This document shows positions 15,386-26,526 of a DNA stretch of 64,000 nt, piece after piece (position 1 is the stretch's first letter; each line of letters begins with the position of its first letter). Location of the stretch: IMG/VR virus record IMGVR_UViG_3300028197_000003, positions 1-64,000 of that record; one strand, 5' to 3'. A program made the position numbers and the translations under genes. The notes under the pieces are model-generated. The model saw only the letters and a list, made by a program, of their open reading frames with translations. It was not told the DNA's origin and did no database searches. The stretch is from a virus.

Positions 15386-18300
15386 GTGATTGAGACCTCT
15401 CTTACACGAGTAAAAATTCATGAAGTAGTCCAAAGTCAGATTCCAGAATCTATTGATTCAGAGAGTCCGCTTTTTGGGGAGTTCATGAAGCAGTATTATC
15501 TCTCCCAAGAGTATCAAGGGGGAACAATTGATATTGCTGAGAACTTAGTTGAGTATAAAGGTCTTGATGTACTGAACAATAACAATCTGATTGGTTTTGC
15601 TTCAGTTAGTCAATATATCGGTGGTAGAGATAATATCATCTATGTGGATTCTACTAATGGATGGCCTGCATCCTGGGGTCTGCTAAAGATCAACGATGAA
15701 ATTATTACATATACCGGTATAGGCAGCACTTCTTTTACAGGATGTCAGCGTGCCTTTAGTGGTATTGAAAATAATCAAAAAACAAATTCTCCAGAGTTCC
15801 TTACTTTCACTAATAGTGGTTTAGGAACTCATGGCATCGGAGCAAAAGTTACTAACCTAAGTAACGTTTTTCTTCAGACTTTTCTCAAAAAACTCAAAAA
15901 GCAAGTTTTGCCTGGGTTTTCTGAGCGCCCTCTGAACGAGAAAGTCAATCAAAACAATTTCATTCGTCAAGCAAAAGACTTTTTCAGTACAAAAGGTACA
16001 GAAGAATCTTTCAAAATCCTCTTTGGTGCGCTTTATGGCGAAGAGGTTGAGATGCTTCAACCCGCTCGTTACATGATTCGTCCGTCTTCTGCGGACTACT
16101 TGACCAATGATGTTATCCTAGCAAAGGCAAAACGCGGGAATGCTCTGAAGATTGATGGACAAACCATCAGTCAGGGTAATGGTATTAGTGCAAGTGTATA
16201 TTCTGTTGAGTCTACAATCGTAGGCATTCACACTTTTTACGCAATTAGGTTGTCTCAAGATACAACCTTCGGCGCATTTCAACAAACTAATAAGAGTTTT
16301 GTAACCCGTGAAATCCCTTCTGGCGCAACGGTTCTTGACGTTGACTCTACAGTTGGATTTGGAACTGCTGGTTATTTTGGGATGGGTGGGAAAACCTATC
16401 AGTATACAGATAAAAACTATACTCAGTTTATTGGAATAACATCCACTACAGCAGTTACTGCAATTGGATCCACCGTAACATTTGGCGTGGATGCCATTTC
16501 TTATGAGGACGGGGATCTTACTAAACCAGTAAGTGTTGAAGTCGTAGGCATTCTGTCTAAATTTGTTGGCAATTCTGTAAACCAGCAAAGAGAAAGTATT
16601 ATCAATGTCAAGCAACTTGGTAATATTGAAACTGATAATAGATTTACCACCTGGATCCAAAACTCTACACCAAAACATACTCTTGTTGGTTGGAAAGTAA
16701 TCGCTCCTGGAAAGTATCAATTAGATCTAAGTAGACCTCACGATTTCTTAGTAGATGATACATTTGATGTTGTAGATCCTGACAACAATATCAATCCGGC
16801 AACAATTGTTAGTATCATTGATAGCACTAGTATTATTGTCACTACTGCTGCTCTAGATCCTACTATTGTCTACTTTATTCGTAGAAATCTAAAACTTCAG
16901 AATAATTATACAGCTAACGTTCAAGCAACTTATAGAGATCCTAATGATGCAGTGTTTGTAGCATCAAACAGTCTGCCTCATTGGCCAATAAATGCTTCTA
17001 AACGTTCTCGGACATTATATCCATTTTTGAAACCGTTTGGCACTGAACTTGAGATTATTGACCACCACTTTGCTGATGGTGATATTGTTACATATAATTC
17101 TGTTCAAGGTTCAAAGTTAGAAAACCTTATTGAGGGTGACTCATATTATGTAAAACGTATCAATGGCAATAAGTTCTCTCTTGCTTTTACTTCAGAGAAT
17201 GTTCGTAATGGAAACTATATTGTCGGTATTACAACCTCAGATTCTAATACAAATACTGAGCATAGTTTTACGCCTGTTCAATTTGTCGATAAGGAAAACT
17301 CTCCACAGAGTTTACTTCGCAAGTTTCCTGTCGCGACTTTTGATGAAATTTCTCCAATGTCTGCACCTGGTCCGATTGGACTATTTGCAAATGGTGTTGA
17401 AATTCATTCTTATAAATCAACTGAAAAAGTATTCTATGGTGCTCTGAATACGATTGATATTTTGAACTCTGGTTCAAATTACGATATTATAAACCCCCCT
17501 CGGTTATCCGTCTCACAGAGCGGTCACACTGGAATAGGTGCATCTTGCGTTGCTCAAGTCAAAGGCACCTTGAAGGAGATCCTGGTTGACACTGAGGGCG
17601 TAGATTATCAGGAGATGCCTCTGGTAACAATCAAAGGTGGTAATCATAAAGGATCTGCAGTCATCATTCCCCAGTTGAAGATTGTTGCTCAAGAAATAGA
17701 GTTTGATGCAACCTCTTCTGGTGGTGTTGTCAACACTGAGGAAGATAGGTTTCAGTTCAAGGCACCTCATGGGTTCAAACCTGGTGAAGCAGTTATCTAC
17801 ACCACTGGTGGCACCAGTGAGATTGGCATTGGCACTACACCGGGAAATTTGATTGATGGTAACCCATACTATGTGGTTGTCAAGGATGATTTTGAAATTA
17901 TGTTGTCCGAATCTCCTACAAAGGCAATTGCAGGAATCGGTACTATCCCTATTGATAGCAATGGTGCTGGTGTACACAAGTTGTCTACTATTGATCGTAG
18001 AAATAAACTAGACAAAATTTATGTTGATCAATCAGGAACTTTCTATAATAGAACTCTTAGAGTTACGTCAGGCACTGTTGGAATAAACACGTTTATTGAT
18101 GCTTTCTATTATCCTAATCATGGATTTGTCAATGGAGATCAAATTAGATATGAGGCACCAGACGCTATTGCTGTTGGTGGACTGAATAAAGGGTCAGATT
18201 ACTACTGCCGAAAGATTGACGAAGATAGTTTCCGTCTAGCAACAGTTGAAGATGGTGATTCCTATGTCTCACTCCTCAGTAATGGTAGTGGCAGTCATTT

Positions 18301-21300
18301 CCTGTCGGATCCTCCAATCTTTGTCAATATTGTTGGTCGTCAGGGAATAACTACATCAAATGCAACGGCAACTCCTGTTATACGGGGGGACATTATTGGT
18401 GCTGAGGTTACTGAGAACGGAACTAAGTTTGGTTCTACTGTTATCAATGATAACCATCGTCCAGAAATCAAGGTAATTGAAGGTAAGAATACTTTCTTAC
18501 AACCATTCATTGTAAATGGTCGTATAGATCAAATTATTATCAAAGCAGGTGGTCAAGACTTCTTCAATATCCCAGATATTATAATTTCTGGTGATGGTGT
18601 TGGTGCTAAAGCAAAAGCAATTGTATCAAATGGAGAAGTTGTTGATATTGTAATGATTGAAAAGGGTGCAAATTACACCCAGGTAATGACTACTGCAAAA
18701 GCAGTAACACCTGGTACTGGAGCATTATTTTCCGCTAACGTCAAAACTTGGACAATCAATAATGTTGATCGCTTTGCCAAATTAGGTGACGTTCAAACTG
18801 ATGATGGATTCTACGGTTCACCTCGGGAATCAAAGTTTGGTTTACCTTACATAAACTATTACGTCCCAAGACAACTTCGTAGTTATCTGGGTGATGAAGG
18901 TATTGGGCACTCACCTATTTTGGGATATGCTTATGATGGCAACCCAATTTATGGACCTTATGCTTTCAGTGGAACAAATGGAGGTTCTCTCAAGTACATG
19001 CAATCCAGTTATGTCAAGGTAACTGGTCAGCGTTTTGATGGACCCCAATTACTGAATTTCCCAGCAGGGTTCTTTGTTGAAGATTACAAATATGTTCCTG
19101 GATCAGGTGATCTGGATGAACATAATGGACGATTTGCAGTTACTCCGGAGTATCCTAATGGCATCTACGCTTATTACACAACAGTATCTACTAATCTGGT
19201 TTCAAACGCTGGAGATCCTTTCCACAATGCAAGATCTCCAATCTTCCCATACGTTATAGGAGATAGTTATAGATCCAAGATTGAATCTAAAAACTTTGAC
19301 TATGATTTTGACCAACGTCAAGATCCTAATCAATATGGGGTAGTCAAAAATACTAAGTCATTCAATATCACTGAATATGAGTTTATTTCAAACTCAAATC
19401 GCGGATCAAGTATTCAATCAAGAATTCTTTCGACTGAACAGGGTCCAATTGAAACTGTAAAAATTATTGAAAGTGGTGAAGGATACTATGTTGGAGACTC
19501 CTTGTCTTTCAACAACACTGACACCAATGGTTTTGGTGCTATTGCCAAAATTAGTAAAATTGTTGGACCCGAAGTATCTACGATCGATTCTAGTCGCCTT
19601 GAACTTGAAGATGTAGAGTTTATTTTCAAAGAAGGACAAGTAACAGGAATTACTACCCTTCCTCATAATCTAGGCAATAACTCTTTTATTCTAGTATCTG
19701 ACCTTAGTTCAACTAACCATATCCAGATGGAAGGTATCCATCAGATCGTGGTGAAGAGTGTAACTTCTGGTATCTCCACTCAATTATCTACTGTTGGCGC
19801 TACTGCTGGTATAACCACTAGTATTCGCGTATTTGATAACGTCAATATTTTTGAAGTAGATGACATTATCCAAGTGGATAATGAGCAGATGAAAGTGTTT
19901 GAAATTGACACTCTTCAAAATCAAATTGATTTGATTCGTGCAGTCAACGGAACTGTATCCGCAGCACATACATTTGGTGCTGCCATCAAACTTTTACCGA
20001 CTAAGTTTGAATATAGAATACCTTTTGTTCCTGCCACACCTAATAACTATACAGTCTATTTTGACGCTGGTAACCAAGTTGGTTTGGGCCTTTCTTATGG
20101 TGCAGCAAACAATCATACCGTTGACACTGTTGACTTTGGACAGCAAACGATTCCTACCCGGTCGTTATTCATTCCTCGCCATAGTTTTCAACCTGGTGAC
20201 AAAATCAAATACAACTCAGAGAATGGCACTCGACTGAATTATCAACCTACTACAGGTGCTGGTGGAACATCAAGTGGTTGGACTTCACCTCTTCCTGAGA
20301 CTAACTTGTTTGTTCAAGTTTTGAGTCAGAATACCATTGGTATCGTTACCACGTTTGCTGGCATTGGTTCTGCTGATGCACGGGTAATGTACTATCCAGA
20401 TCAAACTGGTATTGGTAATACTCACTTCTTCAAAACTGATAGAGGTTCTGTTACTGGTAAGGTTAGTACAACTAATGTTTTGGCAACCACAAAAGAGGCA
20501 CATAGTCTGCGTCCTCTAGACACGATTGAAATGACTGTGGTATCGGCGGCAACGTCCTCCGTGGCATTAGTTTACAATCCCGGCGATCGTTTTGTCAGTA
20601 TCGGCAACTCTGCTAACCCACGTATCGATGTCACTCGTGGGGATACACTTGAGTTTGATATTTCTGATGCCAGCATGCTGGATACTAAGATTCAATTCTT
20701 CCTTGATCCCAAATATCATAAAGAATTTGTTGGTTCTGGTAATACTACACCACAAGTAACTTACGACGGCATTCCTGGAAATGCAGATGCTAAGGCAACT
20801 GTATCAATGAATAGTGATGCTCCTGAGGTTTTATTCTATAAGATCAATTCTTTAGACATTGGCAAAAATATTGACGAAAACATTGACATTGATGATCATA
20901 ATAAGATTGTTGTAAACAATAGTATCTACACCGCATCTGGAACTATTAGCACTGTTGGTAGCAACCAATTTACATTCAATATTTTTAGAGAACCTGAGCG
21001 TGTTGGTTATACAACTCAAACCGCCAATATTGCTTATCTTACAAACACCACTAATGATGCTGGTCCAATTGGAGCAATTGAAATTACCTCAGGTGGTCTA
21101 AACTATCGCGATATTCCTCAAGTAAGTATTGCTTCTACCTCAGGAACATCCGCATTAGTTCGCCCTTCAGGTCCTATGATTGGAAAACTCAGAGAAGTCA
21201 ATATCTCTGGGTATGGATATGATTATCCTTCAGATAAAACCCTTCGTCCAGAAGCATCTGTTCCTCAGGTAATCTACATAAAAGACAACTTTACAATCAC

Positions 21301-23629
21301 TGATGTTGGTATTACTTCTGCCGGTAAGAAGTATCTGACACCTCCAGATCTGGTTATCTACAACTCCAAGACGGATCAAATTAGTGATACCACTAAATTC
21401 CGAGTAGATATACAGGGATCTGGTGTCAGTGCAGTCAAAATTATTAGTGGTGGTGGTAATTTACGTAGTGGTGACAATAAAATTGTTGCAATCAATAATA
21501 CCAATGGAGTTGGTATTGTTAGTGCCAGTTATGCATTCCCAAATGTTACTCTGACTCTCAAAACACCTCAATCTGGATTTACTAACTCTGTTCCCATTCC
21601 TTTTGCTGTGGGTGACAAGGTGTTTGTTGAAAACGTTGGTGTTACCACTGGTCATGGATATAACTCCGCTGACTTTGGTTATCAGTCGTTTGAGTTGACA
21701 GAAGTCAATGCAAACCTCAATGTCTTCAACGGTGCTTTCATCAAGTATCAGACAACACAAAACCCTGGTTCCTATGACAACGGTCAGTTTGGTTCTGTAG
21801 CAAATGCTGTTGATATTGCTCAGTTTGAAGCGGTTCTGAAAGAAAGTGAGTTTGACAGTGGAGAAACTATTCGCAATGAAAGTGACGCTTCTGCCAAGAT
21901 TGTTTTTGGTAAAGGAAAACGCCGTAATGTACTGCGTGTAGATACCGTTGAAGGTTTTGAAGTTGGCGACAAGATTACTGCTGAATTGTCAAACTCTGGC
22001 GGTACAATCGAACAGATCGATAAGGCAGATGGTCATTTTGAGACTGGCATCGTCTATAAAGGTCGTTTTGGATGGGAAACTGATACAGGCAAACTGTCTG
22101 ATATCACTCAGCGTATTCAAGATAGTGACTACTACCAACAATTCTCTTATTCTCTAAAGTCTAAGATTGGCATTTCTTCTTGGAGTGAACCAGTTGATTC
22201 GCTAGCACATATTGCTGGATTCAAAAAGCACTCTGACATGCTGATCAACTCCTCAGTTGTTGGATTAGGAACTACATCCATAATCACAATTGCTGGTGAC
22301 GGTGGTGATGCACAAGCAGTTGTATTGATTGAAAGTGAAGACAAACTCTCTTGTTTCAAGGCATTTGACACTGGGTTTGAAGAACCCGATCCCACTAACA
22401 CTACTAGTGACAAAATTGTATTCTCATCCACTAGATTTGGTGCCACAATTATTAGTAACACCAATCGGGTTTTAGAAATTGATGATATTAGTCCTCAATT
22501 CTATAATGATCCAGATGTTATTCGTGCTGTAATTATTGACACCTTCCCTGGTGCTGATAGTGGTATTGATCCCGTATCCGGTATCAAATATCATGCACAA
22601 GTGGTTTTAGATGAATCTCTTGGTCTAACTTTCAATACAACTCAGTTCTGCGAATTTATTGTCTTCTCTGACGGCACTAACAGTTTTATCAACCAATACT
22701 CGGATCTGTCAGATTCGTTTGATTTGGGAGAGTTTATTGCAGAAATGTCTGGTAGTGATGTTATCGTCAAGTTCCAACCTTTCAACAATACATTTACTTA
22801 CGACATCACATTCTATAAAGAAGAACTGCCTCGTACTGTGACTGCTGGTATTGGTAGCACTTCGTTTAGTCATGTAGAGAAAATTGGTCTTAGTTCTGCG
22901 TTCACTGCAAGTGGATCTCCTACTACGGTATCACTGCATGACATTGATGGAACTAAGTTCCGATCAGGTCTCATTGTTGTAGCACATGAGACTTCTACTG
23001 AGACTGAAATGGAAGAGTACAACTTCCTTATGGATGGAGCAAATAATGTTATCTACAGTGACTATGGCAACATGGACACTAATATTACTCTAGGTGATTT
23101 TGATATGGATAATGCTAGCAATGTTCTTAGTTTGACTTACACTCCTGCCGCCAATCAAGCGGTTGATGTTCACCTGATGGTGACTCAAGTTGGCGTTGCT
23201 CAAACAGCACAATCTAACGTTTCCGGCATCAGTACCTTATCAGTAGGAGATAGTGAACTAGAAGGTGCTTATATAGAAATTGGTGCTGCTGGAAGTCCTT
23301 CCAATACTCCAATATCAATCAAGGATACTGGAACCTTCACATCAGTCAAGTATTTTGTACAAATACATAATACTACGGATGATGAATACTCTGCGTTTAC
23401 TGTTGCTGGTAATTCTACAAACGGTAATCTCAACTATAACACCTACAACAACTTGTCCAACGCTTCTAATGAAAAGCGTGACATTCGTAATGTAGAAATG
23501 GACCTTGATGGCACCGACATGCGTCTAATGTTTATGCCCCTAGCAAACAAAGAATATGTTTGCCGCACTTACGAGATTCGACTTGATCGACCCGATAGTA
23601 TCGCCCAAGATACGACGATAAACCTCTAA
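15386..23629 (+). CDS. Giant virion structural protein (2747 aa), probable baseplate wedge component in the gp7 position
   Basis: It begins at GTG 15386 (MIETSLTRVKIHEVVQSQIP), five bases after gene 6. It is the longest protein in the window. The N-terminal 250 residues look like a specific wedge domain (LFGEFMKQYYLSQEYQGG; KGTEESFKILFGALYGEEVEML). The rest is a chain of beta-rich modules. Recurring types are GSNYDIINPPRLSVS / GVDYQEMPLVTIKGG / GKKYLTPPDLVIYN modules and VDGDxVxYxxxGGxxIGGL-like turns that often contain HxFxxGD. T4 gp7 (1032 residues) occupies this place between gp6 and gp8, but I cannot show that the two align. Its stop overlaps the next ATG (TAATG). Function is inferred from position. 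Confidence 0.75.
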   Translation: MIETSLTRVKIHEVVQSQIPESIDSESPLFGEFMKQYYLSQEYQGGTIDIAENLVEYKGLDVLNNNNLIGFASVSQYIGGRDNIIYVDSTNGWPASWGLLKINDEIITYTGIGSTSFTGCQRAFSGIENNQKTNSPEFLTFTNSGLGTHGIGAKVTNLSNVFLQTFLKKLKKQVLPGFSERPLNEKVNQNNFIRQAKDFFSTKGTEESFKILFGALYGEEVEMLQPARYMIRPSSADYLTNDVILAKAKRGNALKIDGQTISQGNGISASVYSVESTIVGIHTFYAIRLSQDTTFGAFQQTNKSFVTREIPSGATVLDVDSTVGFGTAGYFGMGGKTYQYTDKNYTQFIGITSTTAVTAIGSTVTFGVDAISYEDGDLTKPVSVEVVGILSKFVGNSVNQQRESIINVKQLGNIETDNRFTTWIQNSTPKHTLVGWKVIAPGKYQLDLSRPHDFLVDDTFDVVDPDNNINPATIVSIIDSTSIIVTTAALDPTIVYFIRRNLKLQNNYTANVQATYRDPNDAVFVASNSLPHWPINASKRSRTLYPFLKPFGTELEIIDHHFADGDIVTYNSVQGSKLENLIEGDSYYVKRINGNKFSLAFTSENVRNGNYIVGITTSDSNTNTEHSFTPVQFVDKENSPQSLLRKFPVATFDEISPMSAPGPIGLFANGVEIHSYKSTEKVFYGALNTIDILNSGSNYDIINPPRLSVSQSGHTGIGASCVAQVKGTLKEILVDTEGVDYQEMPLVTIKGGNHKGSAVIIPQLKIVAQEIEFDATSSGGVVNTEEDRFQFKAPHGFKPGEAVIYTTGGTSEIGIGTTPGNLIDGNPYYVVVKDDFEIMLSESPTKAIAGIGTIPIDSNGAGVHKLSTIDRRNKLDKIYVDQSGTFYNRTLRVTSGTVGINTFIDAFYYPNHGFVNGDQIRYEAPDAIAVGGLNKGSDYYCRKIDEDSFRLATVEDGDSYVSLLSNGSGSHFLSDPPIFVNIVGRQGITTSNATATPVIRGDIIGAEVTENGTKFGSTVINDNHRPEIKVIEGKNTFLQPFIVNGRIDQIIIKAGGQDFFNIPDIIISGDGVGAKAKAIVSNGEVVDIVMIEKGANYTQVMTTAKAVTPGTGALFSANVKTWTINNVDRFAKLGDVQTDDGFYGSPRESKFGLPYINYYVPRQLRSYLGDEGIGHSPILGYAYDGNPIYGPYAFSGTNGGSLKYMQSSYVKVTGQRFDGPQLLNFPAGFFVEDYKYVPGSGDLDEHNGRFAVTPEYPNGIYAYYTTVSTNLVSNAGDPFHNARSPIFPYVIGDSYRSKIESKNFDYDFDQRQDPNQYGVVKNTKSFNITEYEFISNSNRGSSIQSRILSTEQGPIETVKIIESGEGYYVGDSLSFNNTDTNGFGAIAKISKIVGPEVSTIDSSRLELEDVEFIFKEGQVTGITTLPHNLGNNSFILVSDLSSTNHIQMEGIHQIVVKSVTSGISTQLSTVGATAGITTSIRVFDNVNIFEVDDIIQVDNEQMKVFEIDTLQNQIDLIRAVNGTVSAAHTFGAAIKLLPTKFEYRIPFVPATPNNYTVYFDAGNQVGLGLSYGAANNHTVDTVDFGQQTIPTRSLFIPRHSFQPGDKIKYNSENGTRLNYQPTTGAGGTSSGWTSPLPETNLFVQVLSQNTIGIVTTFAGIGSADARVMYYPDQTGIGNTHFFKTDRGSVTGKVSTTNVLATTKEAHSLRPLDTIEMTVVSAATSSVALVYNPGDRFVSIGNSANPRIDVTRGDTLEFDISDASMLDTKIQFFLDPKYHKEFVGSGNTTPQVTYDGIPGNADAKATVSMNSDAPEVLFYKINSLDIGKNIDENIDIDDHNKIVVNNSIYTASGTISTVGSNQFTFNIFREPERVGYTTQTANIAYLTNTTNDAGPIGAIEITSGGLNYRDIPQVSIASTSGTSALVRPSGPMIGKLREVNISGYGYDYPSDKTLRPEASVPQVIYIKDNFTITDVGITSAGKKYLTPPDLVIYNSKTDQISDTTKFRVDIQGSGVSAVKIISGGGNLRSGDNKIVAINNTNGVGIVSASYAFPNVTLTLKTPQSGFTNSVPIPFAVGDKVFVENVGVTTGHGYNSADFGYQSFELTEVNANLNVFNGAFIKYQTTQNPGSYDNGQFGSVANAVDIAQFEAVLKESEFDSGETIRNESDASAKIVFGKGKRRNVLRVDTVEGFEVGDKITAELSNSGGTIEQIDKADGHFETGIVYKGRFGWETDTGKLSDITQRIQDSDYYQQFSYSLKSKIGISSWSEPVDSLAHIAGFKKHSDMLINSSVVGLGTTSIITIAGDGGDAQAVVLIESEDKLSCFKAFDTGFEEPDPTNTTSDKIVFSSTRFGATIISNTNRVLEIDDISPQFYNDPDVIRAVIIDTFPGADSGIDPVSGIKYHAQVVLDESLGLTFNTTQFCEFIVFSDGTNSFINQYSDLSDSFDLGEFIAEMSGSDVIVKFQPFNNTFTYDITFYKEELPRTVTAGIGSTSFSHVEKIGLSSAFTASGSPTTVSLHDIDGTKFRSGLIVVAHETSTETEMEEYNFLMDGANNVIYSDYGNMDTNITLGDFDMDNASNVLSLTYTPAANQAVDVHLMVTQVGVAQTAQSNVSGISTLSVGDSELEGAYIEIGAAGSPSNTPISIKDTGTFTSVKYFVQIHNTTDDEYSAFTVAGNSTNGNLNYNTYNNLSNASNEKRDIRNVEMDLDGTDMRLMFMPLANKEYVCRTYEIRLDRPDSIAQDTTINL

Positions 23630-26496
23630 TGACATTCAAACTCGGTTCTGTCAACAAACAATTCAACTCTGAAACGGAAAGTTTCAAACGCTCGTTCAAA
23701 TTGCGTCATAAACTTGATCCGATTTTTAGAAAGGAGTTTGATGGTGCCAGCACAAGTGCGGTCATTGTAGGTAGCAATACTATTGTTATCAATAATCACT
23801 TCTTTGTTACTGGGGAAAAGTTACACTACACGGCACAGGCAGGTAATGAACCTATTGGTATTGAACATGGTGTGAATGGTGTGGGTGCTGCTACCACATT
23901 ACCATCCGAGGTTTTTGCAATCAAAGTAAATGAGAATACTTTCAAATTAGCAGCAACAAAAGCACTTGCACTTACAGCAGATTCTATTGGAATCTCTACT
24001 GTAGGTATTGGTTCAACACATACATTCCAGGCACTAAAGCAAAATACTAAATGTATTATCTCTGTAGATAATATTATACAGTCACCCCTATATCAAAAAC
24101 ATGGTGTGACTACTACGTTAGATTCTATCGCTAACAAAAATGTTATCTTGACAGATGGATCTATCTTTGAAAGATTTGATCTATTCAAAATCAACGATGA
24201 GGTGATGAGAATTCGCCTGACTAACGTAGATGGTAATTCCAATAAGTTTACGGTAGATCGTGCTTGGATGGGAACGACAAAACAGTCCCATTCTAATGGC
24301 GATACTGTTCAGTTTTTGTTAGGCGATTATAATATTATTGATAATGACATTACATTTGTAGATGTTCCGTTTGGTGGTACTAGAAGAACAACCGGAATAT
24401 CATCAAATAGTTTCAATATTACTGCAAATTATTTTACTAGTCTAACTGATGATCTGGATACTGGTACAAAAATCAAGTTGAGATCTCTCAACCCACCAGT
24501 ACCTTTAGAATCAAATAGAGATTATTTTATTATCAAAAATGCTGCAAATAATTTTTCATTTGCAGATACAAAAGATGACGCTATAGTCGGCAATAAATTA
24601 GCACTAACTAGTGCTGGTATTGGTACTCACAATCTAGTCAATGCTGATGTTTTGGTGGGTAGCAGTTTCCAAGGTCGTGTGTTCCAACGTAGCAACTATG
24701 ATGGCAACATAATTTTTGATGACATTGCTGATCAGTTTACTGGTATTGGTAAAACATTTACGCTGAAAAAAGATAATACTGATGTCACTGGTATTACATC
24801 TGACTTCGGTGCAATTCTAATCAATAATATTTTCCAGAAACCTGATGTTGATTATGAGTTCATCAGTTCACCTAGTCCTGGTATCACTTCAGTATCGTTC
24901 AAGGGCAATGATCAACCAGGATTTATTGCTAATACCAATCCCAATGACGTAAACGCTAATCGTTTACCTAGAAAAGGTATTGTTGTTTCTTTCGCCAATA
25001 CTCAAGGTATTGGTTATGTTCCAGGTGCATATGACGATATTGCACTAGTCAGTGGTAATACTGGGATTGGTGTAAGTGTAAAGGTAACTGTTGGTACTGG
25101 TAAAAGTGTTGGTCAAATTGATATTGTAAATCCTGGTTATGGATATACTGTTGGTGAACTTCTCCAGGTGGTTGGTATTCCGACTATCTCTACCTATGGA
25201 CTTGATTTTACTCCCGCAGCAGTCACGGTCCTAGACACCTTTGATGATGAGTTTGCTGGATGGGTATTTGGTAAATTACAGATTCTTGATAATTTTTCTA
25301 GTCAGTTTGATGGAAAGCGTAGTGTATTTCAAATAACTAAAAACAATGTTCCCCTGAGTATTGAGAAACGTGGTGGGTCCGTAGTTGAGTTAGATCAAGT
25401 TTTATTGATCTTTATCAATGATGTTCTTCAAAAACCTGGCAAAGCATATATTTTTGAGGGTGGAACCAGAATCCGATTTACTGAACCACCTAGGGCAGGT
25501 TCAAGTCTTCAGTTCCTATTCTACAGAGGAACTGACGCTGACATTACTACAGCAGAAGATTTCCCTGATGTAAAAGAAGGAGATAACCTGACCCTAGGTA
25601 GACAAGACAGTCGTGTTATGCGTGGTGTATTGAGTAGAGATACTGTGCAGACCACGAACTACAAAGGTCCTCATATTACTGATGCTTCTATTCCTACGCG
25701 GGTTATTGATCTATGTAAGCAGACTGAAGATAGATTTGTTGAAGGCGTCAAAGTTCCTAAGTCTCGTCCTTCACTGGGAGCAAGAATTTTCCCCGCAGCA
25801 CGAGTTATTCGCAACATTGCTGCCCTTGACACTAATGTCTACTTGAATAGTGGTTCTTTGATCTTCAGTCTTACTGAAGGAAATACTTACAACCCACAAG
25901 AAGATTGGCCTATGCTTCTAGTAGATAATGAAGTAAACCCTGTAGGATATGGAACAACGGGTTTCAAAGTTGAAAAAGTTGAAAAAAATGTAGCTAACAT
26001 TGTAGGGGATAGTGGATATGTATGTGGTGTTGGTTCAACGGACCAAGGCATGCAAATTCACTTCCATATTTCATTGAATGATGCTCAACGCCAAAACCAA
26101 TATGGTGGTAAAATAAAAACTGGTATCGGTACAGGTGATTACTTTGTAATCTCTAAATCAAACGTTGGAAATGGTTTGACTGCTCTATCTCAAGATAGAA
26201 ATGAAATTGTCGGCACTGCTGTCACATGTATTGACGGCATTTACGAGTGTTCTCATATCGAAGATCTTGCATCTGATGTAGTCAAAGTGCACGTCAATAT
26301 TGTTAGTGGTCATGGACTTGATTTTACTGGCCTACACAGCGATGTTGGCACTCACTATGCAGAGTTTAGTTGGGCAAAAGTGACTGCAAATTCCGCCATT
26401 GGAACTAGCTTTACTATCAACACAACTGGTCTTACTGGTATAACAACTGCGCCTACTTTGATTCGCGAGCAAAAACTTCTCGTGGATTATCCATAA
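23629..26496 (+). CDS. Virion structural protein (955 aa), baseplate-associated
   Basis: It starts MTFKLGSVNKQFNSETESFKRSFKLRHKLDP in a TAATG overlap with the giant gene. It repeats the module vocabulary of the upstream gene: VTGEKLHYT..G, VFAIKVNENTFKLA, VNPGYGYTVGELLQV. Two segments of the type VLLIFINDVLQKPGKAYIFEGGTRIRFTEPP near residue 590 and AILINNIFQKPDVDYEF near 400 resemble fibre modules of the form NG..L..G.DY. This suggests a peripheral baseplate or adhesin-holding part. I do not recognise a T4 counterpart. Confidence 0.7.
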   Translation: MTFKLGSVNKQFNSETESFKRSFKLRHKLDPIFRKEFDGASTSAVIVGSNTIVINNHFFVTGEKLHYTAQAGNEPIGIEHGVNGVGAATTLPSEVFAIKVNENTFKLAATKALALTADSIGISTVGIGSTHTFQALKQNTKCIISVDNIIQSPLYQKHGVTTTLDSIANKNVILTDGSIFERFDLFKINDEVMRIRLTNVDGNSNKFTVDRAWMGTTKQSHSNGDTVQFLLGDYNIIDNDITFVDVPFGGTRRTTGISSNSFNITANYFTSLTDDLDTGTKIKLRSLNPPVPLESNRDYFIIKNAANNFSFADTKDDAIVGNKLALTSAGIGTHNLVNADVLVGSSFQGRVFQRSNYDGNIIFDDIADQFTGIGKTFTLKKDNTDVTGITSDFGAILINNIFQKPDVDYEFISSPSPGITSVSFKGNDQPGFIANTNPNDVNANRLPRKGIVVSFANTQGIGYVPGAYDDIALVSGNTGIGVSVKVTVGTGKSVGQIDIVNPGYGYTVGELLQVVGIPTISTYGLDFTPAAVTVLDTFDDEFAGWVFGKLQILDNFSSQFDGKRSVFQITKNNVPLSIEKRGGSVVELDQVLLIFINDVLQKPGKAYIFEGGTRIRFTEPPRAGSSLQFLFYRGTDADITTAEDFPDVKEGDNLTLGRQDSRVMRGVLSRDTVQTTNYKGPHITDASIPTRVIDLCKQTEDRFVEGVKVPKSRPSLGARIFPAARVIRNIAALDTNVYLNSGSLIFSLTEGNTYNPQEDWPMLLVDNEVNPVGYGTTGFKVEKVEKNVANIVGDSGYVCGVGSTDQGMQIHFHISLNDAQRQNQYGGKIKTGIGTGDYFVISKSNVGNGLTALSQDRNEIVGTAVTCIDGIYECSHIEDLASDVVKVHVNIVSGHGLDFTGLHSDVGTHYAEFSWAKVTANSAIGTSFTINTTGLTGITTAPTLIREQKLLVDYP

Positions 26497-26499
26497 ATA
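26493..26499 (+). promoter_or_regulatory. Late-promoter-like motif ATAAATA
   Basis: CCATAAATAAG overlaps the stop codon of the preceding gene and lies 28 bases before the gene 8 ATG. Confidence 0.6.
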
Positions 26500-26526
26500 A
26501 GTTGAATCGAGAAGTCATTTAGCATA

